From NCBI GenBank assembly GCA_937773555.1, contig CALJVT010000005.1, forward strand, positions 372,001 to 436,000: a stretch of 64,000 nucleotides of DNA, in the 5' to 3' direction. The notes below the pieces were generated by a model that did not search any database, was not told where the DNA came from, and was given only the letters and a program-made list of their open reading frames with translations. The translations under genes were made by a program, and so were the position numbers. Source of the DNA: an uncultured Pseudomonadales bacterium (GTDB lineage Bacteria > Pseudomonadota > Gammaproteobacteria > Pseudomonadales > Balneatricaceae). Each line of letters opens with the position of its first letter. Positions within the stretch are counted from its first letter, which is position 1. Shown here in pieces: positions 17,959 through 27,849 of the stretch.

Positions 17959-19111
17959 GGTTTTTTTTCGATCAGTGTTATTAATGTTAAGCCTATTGCC
18001 GTTGATGCAAAGTGCTGAAGCGCATCAATTGCGCCCAGCTATAGTGAACTTAGAGTTTACCCAAAATGGTTTGGTAAAGGTACACATTCAAACAAACTTA
18101 GAAAGTCTTATTGCAGGCATTGGCTCAAACCATGACGATACTGATGATTCGCCCCAAGCAGAGCGTTACAACCAGTTAAGAGCGCTGTCTTCAAAGCAGC
18201 TAAGTAGTGAATTTGAATTGGTTGCTGAGGCTACTATATCTCAGTTTAATTTGGCGTTCGATTCGATTAAAAGTGATTTATCATTCGTTAAACTTGGCAT
18301 TCCTGAAATCGGAAATTTGAATAACTCACGCTTATCTGACCTTTATTTATTGGCATTAATCCCCCCTGCTAAACAGCAAACGGATCAGTCCGTTAATCAG
18401 TATGTTACTTGGCAGTACCCACAACATTTTGGCAACAATATCGCACACTTTTTCTATGATAAAACGCCACTGGAGAAAACCTCCCATTGGTTAACTAAAG
18501 GTGCAACGAGCCCTAAATTTGAATTAAACACAGCTTATGTCGCCAAACCGTTTTCTCAAGTGGCTGTTGAATATACCATTTTAGGTTTTGAGCACATCGT
18601 ACCAAAGGGTACAGATCATATCCTATTTGTGTTGGGGCTATTTTTACTCAGTGTGCGACTTCGCCCTTTATTGTTGCAAATCACGGCATTTACACTGGCT
18701 CACAGCATCACCTTAGGCTTAACTATTTATGGCGCTATCAGCCTTTCACCCAGTGTCATTGAGCCACTTATTGCCTTGTCTATTGTCGCTGTTGGTGTTG
18801 AGAACATATTTGTTAAAGAGCTTAAAACGAGGCGTGTGGTGATTGTCTTTTTGTTTGGCTTATTGCATGGCATGGGCTTTGCTGGGGTCTTATCAGGTCT
18901 TGGACTGCCTGAGTCAGACTTTTTAACAGCCTTAATATTTTTTAACCTTGGTGTTGAAGCGGGACAATTAGCAGTGATTGCGACTGCCTTTTTGTTAGTC
19001 TTTTGGTTACTCAAAAACCCACAGCGTTATCGCCAATGGGTGGTTATCCCAACCTCAATTTTAATATCACTGATCGGTATTCTGTGGACCTATGAACGCG
19101 TCTTTTTGTAA
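17927..19111 (+). CDS. HupE/UreJ family membrane protein with extracytoplasmic domain
   Basis: A HupE/UreJ_2-type protein. A signal peptide ends near QSAEA, then comes a periplasmic domain of about 180 residues starting HQLRPAIVNLEF. Six to seven membrane helices carry the family's His/Asp motif VPKGTDHILFVLGLF, AHSITLGL and FGLLHGMGFAGVLSG. HupE and UreJ proteins transport nickel or cobalt; the HupE_2 type is less studied. Two starts are possible: ATG 17927 with a GGACAGA ribosome site, or ATG 17957, which shares bases with the opposed DUF4198 start codon. I prefer 17927; this makes a 32-base antisense overlap with DUF4198. Together the pair looks like a metal-handling unit. Confidence 0.8.
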   Translation: MLKNKKPNSFMVFFRSVLLMLSLLPLMQSAEAHQLRPAIVNLEFTQNGLVKVHIQTNLESLIAGIGSNHDDTDDSPQAERYNQLRALSSKQLSSEFELVAEATISQFNLAFDSIKSDLSFVKLGIPEIGNLNNSRLSDLYLLALIPPAKQQTDQSVNQYVTWQYPQHFGNNIAHFFYDKTPLEKTSHWLTKGATSPKFELNTAYVAKPFSQVAVEYTILGFEHIVPKGTDHILFVLGLFLLSVRLRPLLLQITAFTLAHSITLGLTIYGAISLSPSVIEPLIALSIVAVGVENIFVKELKTRRVVIVFLFGLLHGMGFAGVLSGLGLPESDFLTALIFFNLGVEAGQLAVIATAFLLVFWLLKNPQRYRQWVVIPTSILISLIGILWTYERVFL

Positions 19112-19284
19112 TACCTAATGCACTGGGGCAGGAAAAGACCAGCCTATAAACATACAAAAGCGGGCCTTGTCCCAGCTATGGCACTCAGCAATACTGTTAA
19201 TGATTAAAGGGCATTACCTCAACCAACAAGGTATTTACCAAAAATTTTGAGAGCCATACTGCTTGATCACCATCACACTATTAC

Positions 19285-19704
19285 TTAAGCAGCTAAGTGT
19301 AGGCCGAGCATAACGAATAATACCAAGTTGGCCGCCGAGCCTACTAAGTAAAAGTAACTGCGAGGGCTAGGGTTCTTTTCTGTAGTCATCACATAATACA
19401 ATGCCATGTGCAGAATTCGAGCAATAGCATAAATCCATACTAATATACCCAGCCAATAGGCATCCATACCTACCAGCATGCCCAGTAGCGCTGGGCCAAA
19501 CATCATCGATAAATTTTCATTAGAGTTTAAAAATGTGCGGTTGCTGCGAAATACAAATGATTCATGACTCAATTTATCATCAACTATGCCAGGCACATAA
19601 TGCTTTTGCTTGCGATGAGCAATTGAAGCTACCTGATATTGAATAAGCACAGTGAGTAATATGAGCCAAAGGCCCCAGATGGCGAATGAATAGGTTGCTA
19701 GCAT
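19285..19704 (-). CDS. MAPEG family membrane protein
   Basis: A 139-residue protein with four hydrophobic helices and the MAPEG pattern FRSNRTFLNSNENLSMMFGPALLG (shown in part by NRTFLNSNENL), followed by IYAIARILHMALYYV. MAPEG proteins are integral membrane glutathione transferases or peroxidases of eicosanoid-type metabolism in animals; the bacterial roles are mostly unknown. It stands alone, convergent with the HupE gene (173-base gap). Nothing in the surroundings gives a substrate. Confidence 0.85.
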   Translation of the reverse strand: MLATYSFAIWGLWLILLTVLIQYQVASIAHRKQKHYVPGIVDDKLSHESFVFRSNRTFLNSNENLSMMFGPALLGMLVGMDAYWLGILVWIYAIARILHMALYYVMTTEKNPSPRSYFYLVGSAANLVLFVMLGLHLAA

Positions 19705-19859
19705 TGTTTACTCTTACGTTATTTATAGGTTACTAAGGAGACATAACCCAAGTTAAAAATTTGAGCCTGCACCTTAACGCTAATTTAGATCGATATGTCG
19801 CACGGCACCCATGAGTCACTCATTAACCATTCATGGGCCACCTATAGAGCCTCTTCAAA

Positions 19860-21485
19860 TTAGGGCTGATTCATACTCAAGGCCATAGCTTCAGCTATCT
19901 TAATACCATCAATAGCTGCAGACATAATGCCTCCTGCATACCCTGCGCCCTCTCCTGCAGGGTATAAGCCCAGGGTATTAATGCTCTGCATGTCTTTACC
20001 ACGCTTAATACAAATAGGCGCTGAGGTGCGTGTTTCAACCCCTGTAAGCAAGGCATCTTCCAAAGCAAAGCCTTTTACTTTACGATTAAACACCGGAATA
20101 GCTTCACGAATAGCCGCAATACAAAAATCAGGTAACGCATCCGCTAAATCTGTCAGTTTTATACCAGGTTTGTATGAAGGCTCAACATTGCCTAACTTTT
20201 GCGATGACCTACCTTTAAGGAAATCTCCCACTCGTTGAGCTGGAGCATCATAGTTTTCACCACCAAGTTGGTATGCTTTGCGCTCTAGTTTACGCTGTAG
20301 TTCGATACCCGCTAAAGCATCACCTGGGTAATCAGAAGGATCGATACCCACCACAATAGCACTATTGGCATTGCGTTCTGCACGTGAATACTGACTCATA
20401 CCATTGGTCACTACTTGATGAGGCTCAGAAGCTGCAGCTACCACTGTGCCACCTGGGCACATGCAAAAGCTATAGACTGAGCGGCCATTATCACAGTGAT
20501 GCACTAGCTTGTAGTCTGCAGCACCTAAAATCTCATTACCGGCGTTCTTACCAAAGCGAGCCTCATCTATAGCTGATTGAGGGTGCTCAATACGAAAGCC
20601 TATAGAAAAGGGTTTGGCTTCTATGTACACATTCTTGTCAAATAACATCTTGAAGGTGTCTCTTGCGCTATGGCCTATGGCTAATGCCACATGATTAGAG
20701 TGAATCACTTCGCCAGAAGCTAAAGTTACCCCATTAATTTGACCATCTTCAATATGCACATCATCTACCCGCACATCAAACCGAACTTCTCCACCTAGCG
20801 CAACAATTTGAGCACGCATTTTTTCCACCATAGACACCAGTCTAAAGGTACCAATATGAGGTTTGCTAACAAATAATATTTCTTCTGGCGCACCAGCAGC
20901 TACAAATTCAGCTAATACTTTGCGACTATAGTGATTCGGGTCTTTTACCTGGGTGTATAACTTACCGTCAGAAAATGTGCCTGCACCCCCTTCACCAAAT
21001 TGCACATTAGATTCTGTGTTAAGAACCTTTTTACGCCAAAATCCAAAGGTATCTTTGGTGCGTTGGCGCACTGCCGCACCGCGCTCCAAAATGATAGGTT
21101 TATATCCCATTTGGGCTAACACTAGGCCTGCCAGCAAACCACAAGGGCCAAAACCAATTACTAGGGGCCGTTTTTGTGGATTAAGTTGAGTAGGCGTTTG
21201 AGGGTCAGCAAGGGCATGGGCCACAAATTTATAGCTCATGTCTGGGCTGGCTTTAATTAGCTGGTCGCCAGCAAAGCTAACAAGCAACCTGTCGTCTTGA
21301 TTGGTGTTCACATCGAGGGTGTAAATAAGCATGATGTTGCTTTTTTTACGGGCATCATAACCTCGGCGGTGAACTACATAGTCCAACATATCATCAGCTT
21401 GGATGGACAAACGCGTCAAGATGGCTTGGTTCAACGCCAGAGCATTATGATCAAGTGGTAATTGTAGGTTACTGATGCGAATCAT
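19860..21485 (-). CDS. FAD-dependent dehydrogenase (COG2509 family)
   Basis: A 541-residue flavoprotein. A ~95-residue N-terminal domain is followed by the FAD-binding motif VIGFGPCGLLAGLVLAQMG at about residue 108, an ATG-like AIGHSARDT segment near 272, and the C-terminal GLYPAGEGAGYAGGIMSAA motif that contacts FAD. It belongs to a conserved family of uncharacterised FAD-dependent dehydrogenases present across bacteria; the substrate is unknown. Full length for the family. Monocistronic by spacing: 155 bases from the MAPEG gene and 190 from the GNAT gene. Confidence 0.88.
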   Translation of the reverse strand: MIRISNLQLPLDHNALALNQAILTRLSIQADDMLDYVVHRRGYDARKKSNIMLIYTLDVNTNQDDRLLVSFAGDQLIKASPDMSYKFVAHALADPQTPTQLNPQKRPLVIGFGPCGLLAGLVLAQMGYKPIILERGAAVRQRTKDTFGFWRKKVLNTESNVQFGEGGAGTFSDGKLYTQVKDPNHYSRKVLAEFVAAGAPEEILFVSKPHIGTFRLVSMVEKMRAQIVALGGEVRFDVRVDDVHIEDGQINGVTLASGEVIHSNHVALAIGHSARDTFKMLFDKNVYIEAKPFSIGFRIEHPQSAIDEARFGKNAGNEILGAADYKLVHHCDNGRSVYSFCMCPGGTVVAAASEPHQVVTNGMSQYSRAERNANSAIVVGIDPSDYPGDALAGIELQRKLERKAYQLGGENYDAPAQRVGDFLKGRSSQKLGNVEPSYKPGIKLTDLADALPDFCIAAIREAIPVFNRKVKGFALEDALLTGVETRTSAPICIKRGKDMQSINTLGLYPAGEGAGYAGGIMSAAIDGIKIAEAMALSMNQP

Positions 21486-21675
21486 CTAAGGTTTCCAATA
21501 CATGAAGTTACTTGGCTATCGTTAAGGCTAGCACTAGGACGTTATTTTACCTACTTATAGCCTACCTGTCTCTCTAGCAGCACAGTGAATTGCCCCTTGC
21601 TCACAACCACTGGCATTGGCCAGTGTGCTGGATCTAGGCAACCTACTTGCCAATGCATTTAATCGTGTTGCACCG

Positions 21676-22125
21676 TTACTCTACTGGCATTTGGTAAGTC
21701 ACCCATTGAGTTTTATCTGATAACTTATCGTAAACACTACGTCCTCTGTAATTGTTTTCTGCTGTGATCCAACGAATAAATGGCCAGCCTTTATCAGCAG
21801 CATCACTATTGAGTGCTTGGTACAATGCATCCACAACACCTTTGCCACGGTATTCAGGTTTTATAAAAAGGTCATCTAGAAAGCCAACTAATTTTCCTCT
21901 AAGTGGCGATGGCATTGCCCTGTAGTGCATTAAACCCAAACAGCAACCTGTATCATCCTTGGCTACAAGTGCATAAAATGCATTATCTTGGTCAAAAATC
22001 CATAACCAAACCGTATCAAGTATGTCTTGATCCATAGGTACTTTATAGAATTCAGCATACGCGTAATAAAGCGCTTCCCACTCTGGCCTGTCTTGCAAAC
22101 ATAATTCTGATACAACTATTTTCAT
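21676..22125 (-). CDS. GNAT family N-acetyltransferase
   Basis: A 149-residue acetyltransferase. The acetyl-CoA-binding motif A is in DDLFIKPEYRGKGVVDALYQAL (about 89-110) with the R/Q-x-x-G-x-G/A pattern as RGKGVV, followed by WITAENNYRGRSVYDKL, the usual C-terminal motif B. It transfers acetyl from acetyl-CoA to an amine; members this close to the diamine and aminoglycoside acetyltransferase types vary widely in substrate. A good AAAGAGG ribosome site precedes the ATG. Monocistronic. Confidence 0.85.
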   Translation of the reverse strand: MKIVVSELCLQDRPEWEALYYAYAEFYKVPMDQDILDTVWLWIFDQDNAFYALVAKDDTGCCLGLMHYRAMPSPLRGKLVGFLDDLFIKPEYRGKGVVDALYQALNSDAADKGWPFIRWITAENNYRGRSVYDKLSDKTQWVTYQMPVE

Positions 22126-22365
22126 AGATACCTCTTTCGTATAATACCCAACTTAAGGGGCACTTTAGTTGGGTACAATTTTAAGGGGGCTATACACTTC
22201 TAAAACCCACACGGTTAGATAGTAACGTAACTCTATATTCATTAGTTATAATATCTCAATGGCCTCGCTATTTTAGATTATATTGTGCCAAGACCTTTTT
22301 ACCTTCACATACTTTTTGTGAGAATTTTATGTTTGCATAATGTGGCAGAACAAAAAACAAAAAAC

Positions 22366-22393
22366 AAAAAAAGGCCAGCATAAGCTGGCCTTG
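22366..22393 (-). terminator. Terminator of the sox operon
   Basis: On the minus strand a perfect 9-pair stem AAGGCCAGC / GCTGGCCTT with loop TTAT runs into a T-rich tract. It lies 16 bases after the soxG stop. The same core occurs at 31958-31988. Confidence 0.9.
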
Positions 22394-22408
22394 GCATGTA
22401 ATTAAACC

Positions 22409-23020
22409 CTAGGCTACTCGTAAGCCATACTCTTCACTGGCATCTTGTAGCCAAAGAAAAAAGTAATCAGAAAAACTACGACGGATTACAAGATCCATAG
22501 AGCCATTTTCTAGCTTGCACATGGTAGTGCCAGTTTTGGCAAACGTAGTTTGTACAACCTTACCTGCTGGAAAGTTTGATGCGTGGCAATCGTACACAGT
22601 AGATTTTTGTAACAATTGCGCTAAACCAGAGCCAGATAAATTAACCAAGGTTTGCCCACTGCTTACATCAGTGATTGCAATGTGCTGATCACCCATTGCT
22701 AGGCGCAGGTCTACTTCAACTTGTCCTTGTGTGCCACTGGCAACAATTAATAGCCATTCGTTAGGGCACAGCCAATAAACCACACTATCGCCGTTACGCG
22801 CACTAGTGTTAGCTTTTAAGGGCAATGCAACGCCCAAAACAGACTCGACCGCAGAAGTAAATGCGTTGTCCTCAGGATTCCCACGCAGGTTTAGGTGACC
22901 GCGAAACTTGTCCTCTGCCATCACTATACCGCCAGCAGTTGCATTAGTGTGGTCTGCGTGGTGGTGCAATGGTGATTCCATCATATCCCCTACTGAAACA
23001 TTGGTTGATAAACTAGTCAT
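22409..23020 (-). CDS. soxG: Sarcosine oxidase gamma subunit
   Basis: A 203-residue gamma subunit of heterotetrameric sarcosine oxidase, last in the order soxB, soxD, soxA, soxG. The gamma subunit has the fold of the folate-binding aminomethyltransferase domain and is needed for complex assembly. Motifs seen: YWLCPNEWLLI and ITDVSSGQTLVNLSGSGLAQLL, and the closing RRSFSDYFFLWLQDA. The ATG at 23020 is chosen because it follows an AAGGAGAT ribosome site and overlaps the soxA stop by 8 bases (translational coupling). The enzyme demethylates sarcosine to glycine and transfers the C1 unit to tetrahydrofolate. Confidence 0.93.
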   Translation of the reverse strand: MTSLSTNVSVGDMMESPLHHHADHTNATAGGIVMAEDKFRGHLNLRGNPEDNAFTSAVESVLGVALPLKANTSARNGDSVVYWLCPNEWLLIVASGTQGQVEVDLRLAMGDQHIAITDVSSGQTLVNLSGSGLAQLLQKSTVYDCHASNFPAGKVVQTTFAKTGTTMCKLENGSMDLVIRRSFSDYFFLWLQDASEEYGLRVA

Positions 23021-26012
23021 TGTGATGATCTCCTTTTGGATCATAGAACACGGGGCTACAGATCTCAGCGGCTAAAACTCGGCCATCTGCTTGTGGACAA
23101 TATACTGTTTCGCCCATGCGTTCTGATCCACCTTTAACCGTGCCCATGGCGATACCATGGCCTAAACATTCACTCCAGTAACTAGACGTAACGTGGCCCA
23201 TCATATCCATAGGAATAGGTTGATTCGGATCCATTACAATTTGTGAACCTTCTGGGATCACAACTGTGGGGTCTTTAGGCTTTAAACCTACTAGTTGCTT
23301 GCGATCTGCACGTGCGGTGTCTGGACGACTGAAAGAGCGTTCACCCAAGAAGCTAAATTCTTTAGTTTTGCCTACAGCCCAGCCCATTAAGCAATCATAA
23401 GGCGTCATAGAGCCATCAGTGTCTTGGCCTGCAATGATAAAGCCTTTCTCTGCACGCAATACATGCATAGATTCGGTGCCATATGGCGTGATGCCAAACT
23501 CTTCACCCGCTTCCATGAGCTTCTTCCACATATAATGGCCTTGATCAGCAGGCACATTGACCTCAAAGGACAACTCTCCAGTAAAGGAAATACGGAAGAT
23601 GCGTGACTGTATACCAGCCACAGTACCTTCGCGGTAATCCATAAACTTCATTGCCTCAGCACAAAGATCTACATCTGTGCATAGCTTTTCCAGCACTTTA
23701 CGAGAGTTAGGACCAGCAAACGAGCATGTGGCCCATTGGTCTGTTACCGACGTAAAGTAAACTTCTAGCTCTGGCCATTCTGTTTGGTGCCACAATTCTA
23801 GCCAGCCCAATACCGCCGCTGCACCGCCAGATGTAGTGGTCATTAAGAAGTGTTGATCGTTCAGACATGCAGTCACACCATCGTCAAAAATCATGCCGTC
23901 TTCTTTAAGCATTAAGCCATAACGACACTTACCTGGTGCTAACTTAGACCATGCATTAGTGTATACACGATTTAGAAATTCACGGGCATCTTTACCTTGG
24001 ATGTCGATCTTGCCTAATGTGGACGCGTCTAATATGCCAACACTGTTTCGCACTGCCAAACATTCCCGGTTAAGTGTTTGCTGCATAGTTTCCCCAGCTT
24101 GAGGGAAGTACCAAGGGCGCTTCCACTGGCCAACGTTTTCAAACGCTGCGCCATTGGCCAAGTGCCATGGATGCATCGCTGTATGGCGCGCTGGGTCTAA
24201 CAGCACACCAATATCACGCCCACCAAGAGCACCAAAAGTAACTGGTGTATAGGCAGGACGGAATATGGTGGTGCCGGTTTCAGCTATAGATTTATTTAAC
24301 GTTTTTGCCACAATAGCCATACCGTTAACATTACCTGTTTTACCCTGATCAGTACCAAAACCCATGGCCGTATAACGCTTTACATGCTCAATAGATTGGA
24401 AACCTTCACGGGCAGCAAGCTCAATGCCTGCAGCAGTAACGTCGTTTTGGAAGTCAACAAACTGCTTTGGTGCACGGCTACTGGGCTTAGTATGTGGCAC
24501 TAAATAAAGTGCTTGTGCCGCACCTTCTGACTCGTCTCCACAGTTAAATACTTGGGCAGACTCTGTGCCAGCAGCCGCAGCACCCGCTTTAATTCCTGCA
24601 TTTAAAGCTTCTGATAAGCGGTACTCTCCAGTAATGGCACCTGCTAGATGTTGATTTTGAATAGTCGGACCAGGTACAAACCCAGCAACATCGTCTTGCC
24701 ACACTGGCCGGCTACCCGTGTGACAACTTAAGTGAACCACTGGGCTCCAACCACCAGCCACTGCAATTAGATCGCAGCTTAGGGTCTTACCTGTGCCAGT
24801 AAGCTTGTCTCCAGTCTCATCTAATGGCGCAACAATAGCGCCAGTAACACGCTGGCTACCTTGAGCTTCTATCACTCCATGCCCTGTCATTACTTCAATG
24901 CCAGCAGCTTTGGCGGCTTGAACTAAGCGACCATCTGGTGCGTGTCTAGAATCCACCACAGCCACAACCGTGCGGCCTGCAGCTTGGATATCTAGAGCTG
25001 TTTGATAGCCTGTATCGTTGGTAGTCATCACAATGCAACGATGACCAGGCACTACCGCATAACGATTAATATAAGTAGACACAGAATTAGCTAACATGAT
25101 GCCGGGTAGATCATTGTTGCCAAACACTAATGGGCGCTCAATAGCACCTGTCGCTAAAATCACTTGATGAGCACGAATACGATGCAAACGCTGGCGCGAG
25201 CCTGAAACAGAAACGGGGCTAATATGATCTGTCCGGCGTTCTAAGGCACATACAAAATTGTGGTCATAGTAACCAAAAGCTGTGGTGCGTGGCATTACTG
25301 TAACGTTGGCCATCCCTACTAGCTCAGTTGTGGCCTGTTCCGCCCAAGCAGCTGCATCCACACCATCAACCGTTTGGTTACTGGCTAAAAGAGTACCACC
25401 AAATTCGTTTTGCTCATCCACAATGATCACACGCTTGCCACTGCGGCCTGCTTCTAATGCTGCCGCCAAGCCTGCAGGGCCTGCACCCACCACCATTACG
25501 TCGCAATGAACGTTAAGTTTATCGTAGGTATCTGGATCTGGCTCAAGAGACAACTTACCAAAGCCTGCAGCTTTACGGATAAACTTTTCATAAGTCATCC
25601 ACATTTTTTGTGGTGCCATAAAGGTTTTATAGTAAAAACCGGGAGGCATAAGCTTGCCACCAATTTTGCCAACCCACTCCATTAGATCAAACTCGACGCT
25701 AGGCCAACCATTGGTGCTACCCGACACTAAGCCATCAAACAACTCAACTTGAGTGGCCCGAGGGTTAGGCACAGCTGCATTACCCTGGTGCAGCTGCATC
25801 AGTGCATTAGGCTCTTCTGCACCGTGTCCTAAAATGCCACGTGCACGGCTGTATTTAAAACTACGGCCAACAATGCCCACACCGTTTGCCAATAGCGCTG
25901 AGGCTAAGGTGTCTCCATGAAAACCTTGGAAGGTTTTGCCGTTGAAGGAAAAGCTCATTGGCTTAGACCTGTCAATACGGCCACCTGCTGCTAAGCGATT
26001 AACTTGGCTCAT
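23013..26012 (-). CDS. soxA: Sarcosine oxidase alpha subunit
   Basis: A 999-residue alpha subunit, the normal length. Domain order: an N-terminal 2Fe-2S-ferredoxin-like domain without cluster ligands (FNGKTFQGFHGDTLASALLA), a NAD/FAD-binding domain with VVGAGPAGLAAALEAG near 174, and a C-terminal GcvT-like folate-binding domain at about 610-990 with EKGFIIAGQDTDGSMTPYD near the end. The folate domain receives the methyl-derived C1 unit as 5,10-methylene-tetrahydrofolate. It overlaps soxD by 4 bases at its start (ATGA) and soxG by 8 at its end. Confidence 0.95.
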   Translation of the reverse strand: MSQVNRLAAGGRIDRSKPMSFSFNGKTFQGFHGDTLASALLANGVGIVGRSFKYSRARGILGHGAEEPNALMQLHQGNAAVPNPRATQVELFDGLVSGSTNGWPSVEFDLMEWVGKIGGKLMPPGFYYKTFMAPQKMWMTYEKFIRKAAGFGKLSLEPDPDTYDKLNVHCDVMVVGAGPAGLAAALEAGRSGKRVIIVDEQNEFGGTLLASNQTVDGVDAAAWAEQATTELVGMANVTVMPRTTAFGYYDHNFVCALERRTDHISPVSVSGSRQRLHRIRAHQVILATGAIERPLVFGNNDLPGIMLANSVSTYINRYAVVPGHRCIVMTTNDTGYQTALDIQAAGRTVVAVVDSRHAPDGRLVQAAKAAGIEVMTGHGVIEAQGSQRVTGAIVAPLDETGDKLTGTGKTLSCDLIAVAGGWSPVVHLSCHTGSRPVWQDDVAGFVPGPTIQNQHLAGAITGEYRLSEALNAGIKAGAAAAGTESAQVFNCGDESEGAAQALYLVPHTKPSSRAPKQFVDFQNDVTAAGIELAAREGFQSIEHVKRYTAMGFGTDQGKTGNVNGMAIVAKTLNKSIAETGTTIFRPAYTPVTFGALGGRDIGVLLDPARHTAMHPWHLANGAAFENVGQWKRPWYFPQAGETMQQTLNRECLAVRNSVGILDASTLGKIDIQGKDAREFLNRVYTNAWSKLAPGKCRYGLMLKEDGMIFDDGVTACLNDQHFLMTTTSGGAAAVLGWLELWHQTEWPELEVYFTSVTDQWATCSFAGPNSRKVLEKLCTDVDLCAEAMKFMDYREGTVAGIQSRIFRISFTGELSFEVNVPADQGHYMWKKLMEAGEEFGITPYGTESMHVLRAEKGFIIAGQDTDGSMTPYDCLMGWAVGKTKEFSFLGERSFSRPDTARADRKQLVGLKPKDPTVVIPEGSQIVMDPNQPIPMDMMGHVTSSYWSECLGHGIAMGTVKGGSERMGETVYCPQADGRVLAAEICSPVFYDPKGDHHND

Positions 26013-26338
26013 GAGGCATCTCCTTGCTGGGCTGCTAGGGTATCTGCGGCTATGGTTTTTGCAGTAACCGTTGGCAGCTTGCCCATTTTATAAGTCTCAT
26101 GTATTTCATAGCTTTGAGTATTGCGAGTTACGTTAAAATAACGACGGCAACCAGCTGCGTGGTACCACATTTCGTGATGAATACCACGGGGGTTAGAACG
26201 GAAGAATAGATAGTCTCCCCAAGCTTCATCAGTGATGGCCGCTGGATCTTTTGGACGTTCGATATGTGCTTCACCAGTGTAGGAATATTCTTCCTCTTCA
26301 CGAGTTTCTTCACAATAAGGGCAGTAAATATGGTGCAT
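26009..26338 (-). CDS. soxD: Sarcosine oxidase delta subunit
   Basis: A 109-residue delta subunit with the family start MHHIYCPYCE. Cys6, Cys9, His60 and Cys64 (WYHAAGC) match the zinc ligands known in the family within one residue of numbering. The delta subunit is a structural part of the sarcosine oxidase tetramer. Its stop overlaps the soxA start (ATGA). It follows soxB by 25 bases. Confidence 0.95.
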   Translation of the reverse strand: MHHIYCPYCEETREEEEYSYTGEAHIERPKDPAAITDEAWGDYLFFRSNPRGIHHEMWYHAAGCRRYFNVTRNTQSYEIHETYKMGKLPTVTAKTIAADTLAAQQGDAS

Positions 26339-26363
26339 GTGTAAGTTTCCTTATTACCAAGAA

Positions 26364-27614
26364 TTAGTGAGCAACGCCGGCAGCGCCATGCTCGTCGATT
26401 AAATGACCCGTATTGAAACGATCCAAGCTAAAGGGTGCAGCAAAGGGATGCGCCTCATCATGAGCTAAAGTGTGGGCAAATACATGGCCAGAACCAGGCG
26501 TAGCTTTAAAGCCACCGGTGCCCCAACCGCAGTTGAAGTACAACCCGTTGATATTAGTTTTAGAAATAATAGGACACGCATCTGGACACGTATCCACCAC
26601 ACCACCCCACGCTCGGTTCATCCGAACACGACTAAACATAGGGAAGAGCTCACAAATAGCTGACAAGGTATGCTCTACAATGTGGAAACTACCGCGCTGG
26701 CCATAACCGTTGTAGGAATCTGTGCCTGCACCAATCACCAGGTCGCCTTTGTCGGATTGGCTCACGTAAGCGTGCACTGCGTTAGACATGACTACGGTAT
26801 CAATAATAGGCTTCACTGGCTCGGAGACCAATGCTTGTAACGGACGAGATTCAATGGGTAAACGCAAGCCAACCATAGCGGCCATCACGCCTGAATTACC
26901 CGCTGTAACACACGCTACTTTTTTTGAACCAATAAAGCCTTGTGTTGTTTGTACACCCACCACAGCGCCATCTTCAGTAATAATGTCAGTCACTTCACAT
27001 TGTTGAATCAGGTCAACACCAAAGCTGTCAGCACCACGGGCAAAACCCCAAGCCACAGCGTCATGCCGCGCAACACCACCAGTTGCCTGCCAAGACGCGC
27101 CTAATACTGGGTAACGAATGTCTTGAGAATCGTTGATAACGGGCACAATTTCTTTTACTTCTGCAGTATTTAATACCACGCCATCAATACCATTTAAACG
27201 GTTGGCGTTAACGCGCCTTTCGATGTCACGCATATCTTGCAGATTGTGGCCTAAGTTCAAAACGCCACGCTGGCTAAACATCACGTTGTAGTTTAGGTCT
27301 TGGCTTAAGTCTTTCCACAGGTCTAACGAGTGGTCATAAAGCTTAGACGCTTCGTCCCATAAATAGTTAGAGCGTACAATAGTGGTGTTACGCGCAGTAT
27401 TACCGCCCCCTAAATAGCCTTTCTCTAACACAGCAACATTGGTAATACCGTGCACCTTTGCTAGGTAATAGGCTGTTGCCAAACCATGGCCACCACCGCC
27501 AACAATGATCACATCATATTGTTTTTTAGGCTGTGGACTGCGCCATGCGGCCTGCCAGTTTTCGTGATGACTAAGGGAATGTTTAAAAAGGCTAAAGCCT
27601 GAATACTTTTTCAT
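26364..27614 (-). CDS. soxB: Sarcosine oxidase beta subunit
   Basis: A 416-residue beta subunit that carries the catalytic flavins. The FAD-binding motif [17 protein letters not shown] lies at 36-52 and [14 protein letters not shown] at 75-88. His184 in [11 protein letters not shown] corresponds to the histidine that holds FMN covalently in characterised enzymes. [13 protein letters not shown] near the C-terminus is the FAD-contact motif. ATG 27614 is preferred over an in-frame ATG at 27641 because the family begins [12 protein letters not shown]. First gene of soxBDAG; glyA, folD or purU, often linked, are not in this cluster. Confidence 0.94.
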   Translation of the reverse strand: MKKYSGFSLFKHSLSHHENWQAAWRSPQPKKQYDVIIVGGGGHGLATAYYLAKVHGITNVAVLEKGYLGGGNTARNTTIVRSNYLWDEASKLYDHSLDLWKDLSQDLNYNVMFSQRGVLNLGHNLQDMRDIERRVNANRLNGIDGVVLNTAEVKEIVPVINDSQDIRYPVLGASWQATGGVARHDAVAWGFARGADSFGVDLIQQCEVTDIITEDGAVVGVQTTQGFIGSKKVACVTAGNSGVMAAMVGLRLPIESRPLQALVSEPVKPIIDTVVMSNAVHAYVSQSDKGDLVIGAGTDSYNGYGQRGSFHIVEHTLSAICELFPMFSRVRMNRAWGGVVDTCPDACPIISKTNINGLYFNCGWGTGGFKATPGSGHVFAHTLAHDEAHPFAAPFSLDRFNTGHLIDEHGAAGVAH

Positions 27615-27849
27615 TGGTTTGTCCACTAGTGTTCGATGCAATGCTGTACAAGGATTATATTCGCTGGGATATTGTGCTGAATGCTGGCCCTCAGTTCTTA
27701 TTCAATTGCGACCCAAAAAGAAGCCTACAGATAAGGCCTAAATCCACTGCTAAAAACTAATGCAGCAGATATAACCTAAGCCAAGGCACACAAGGCTGAA
27801 AATGCAGTACAATTAGGTTGAATTGAGTCGTAAATTAGGTAAACAAAGC

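Noticed and set aside
26128-26313. 61-codon minus-strand frame
   Set aside because: Out of frame within soxD, whose zinc motif and overlaps with soxA fix the true frame.
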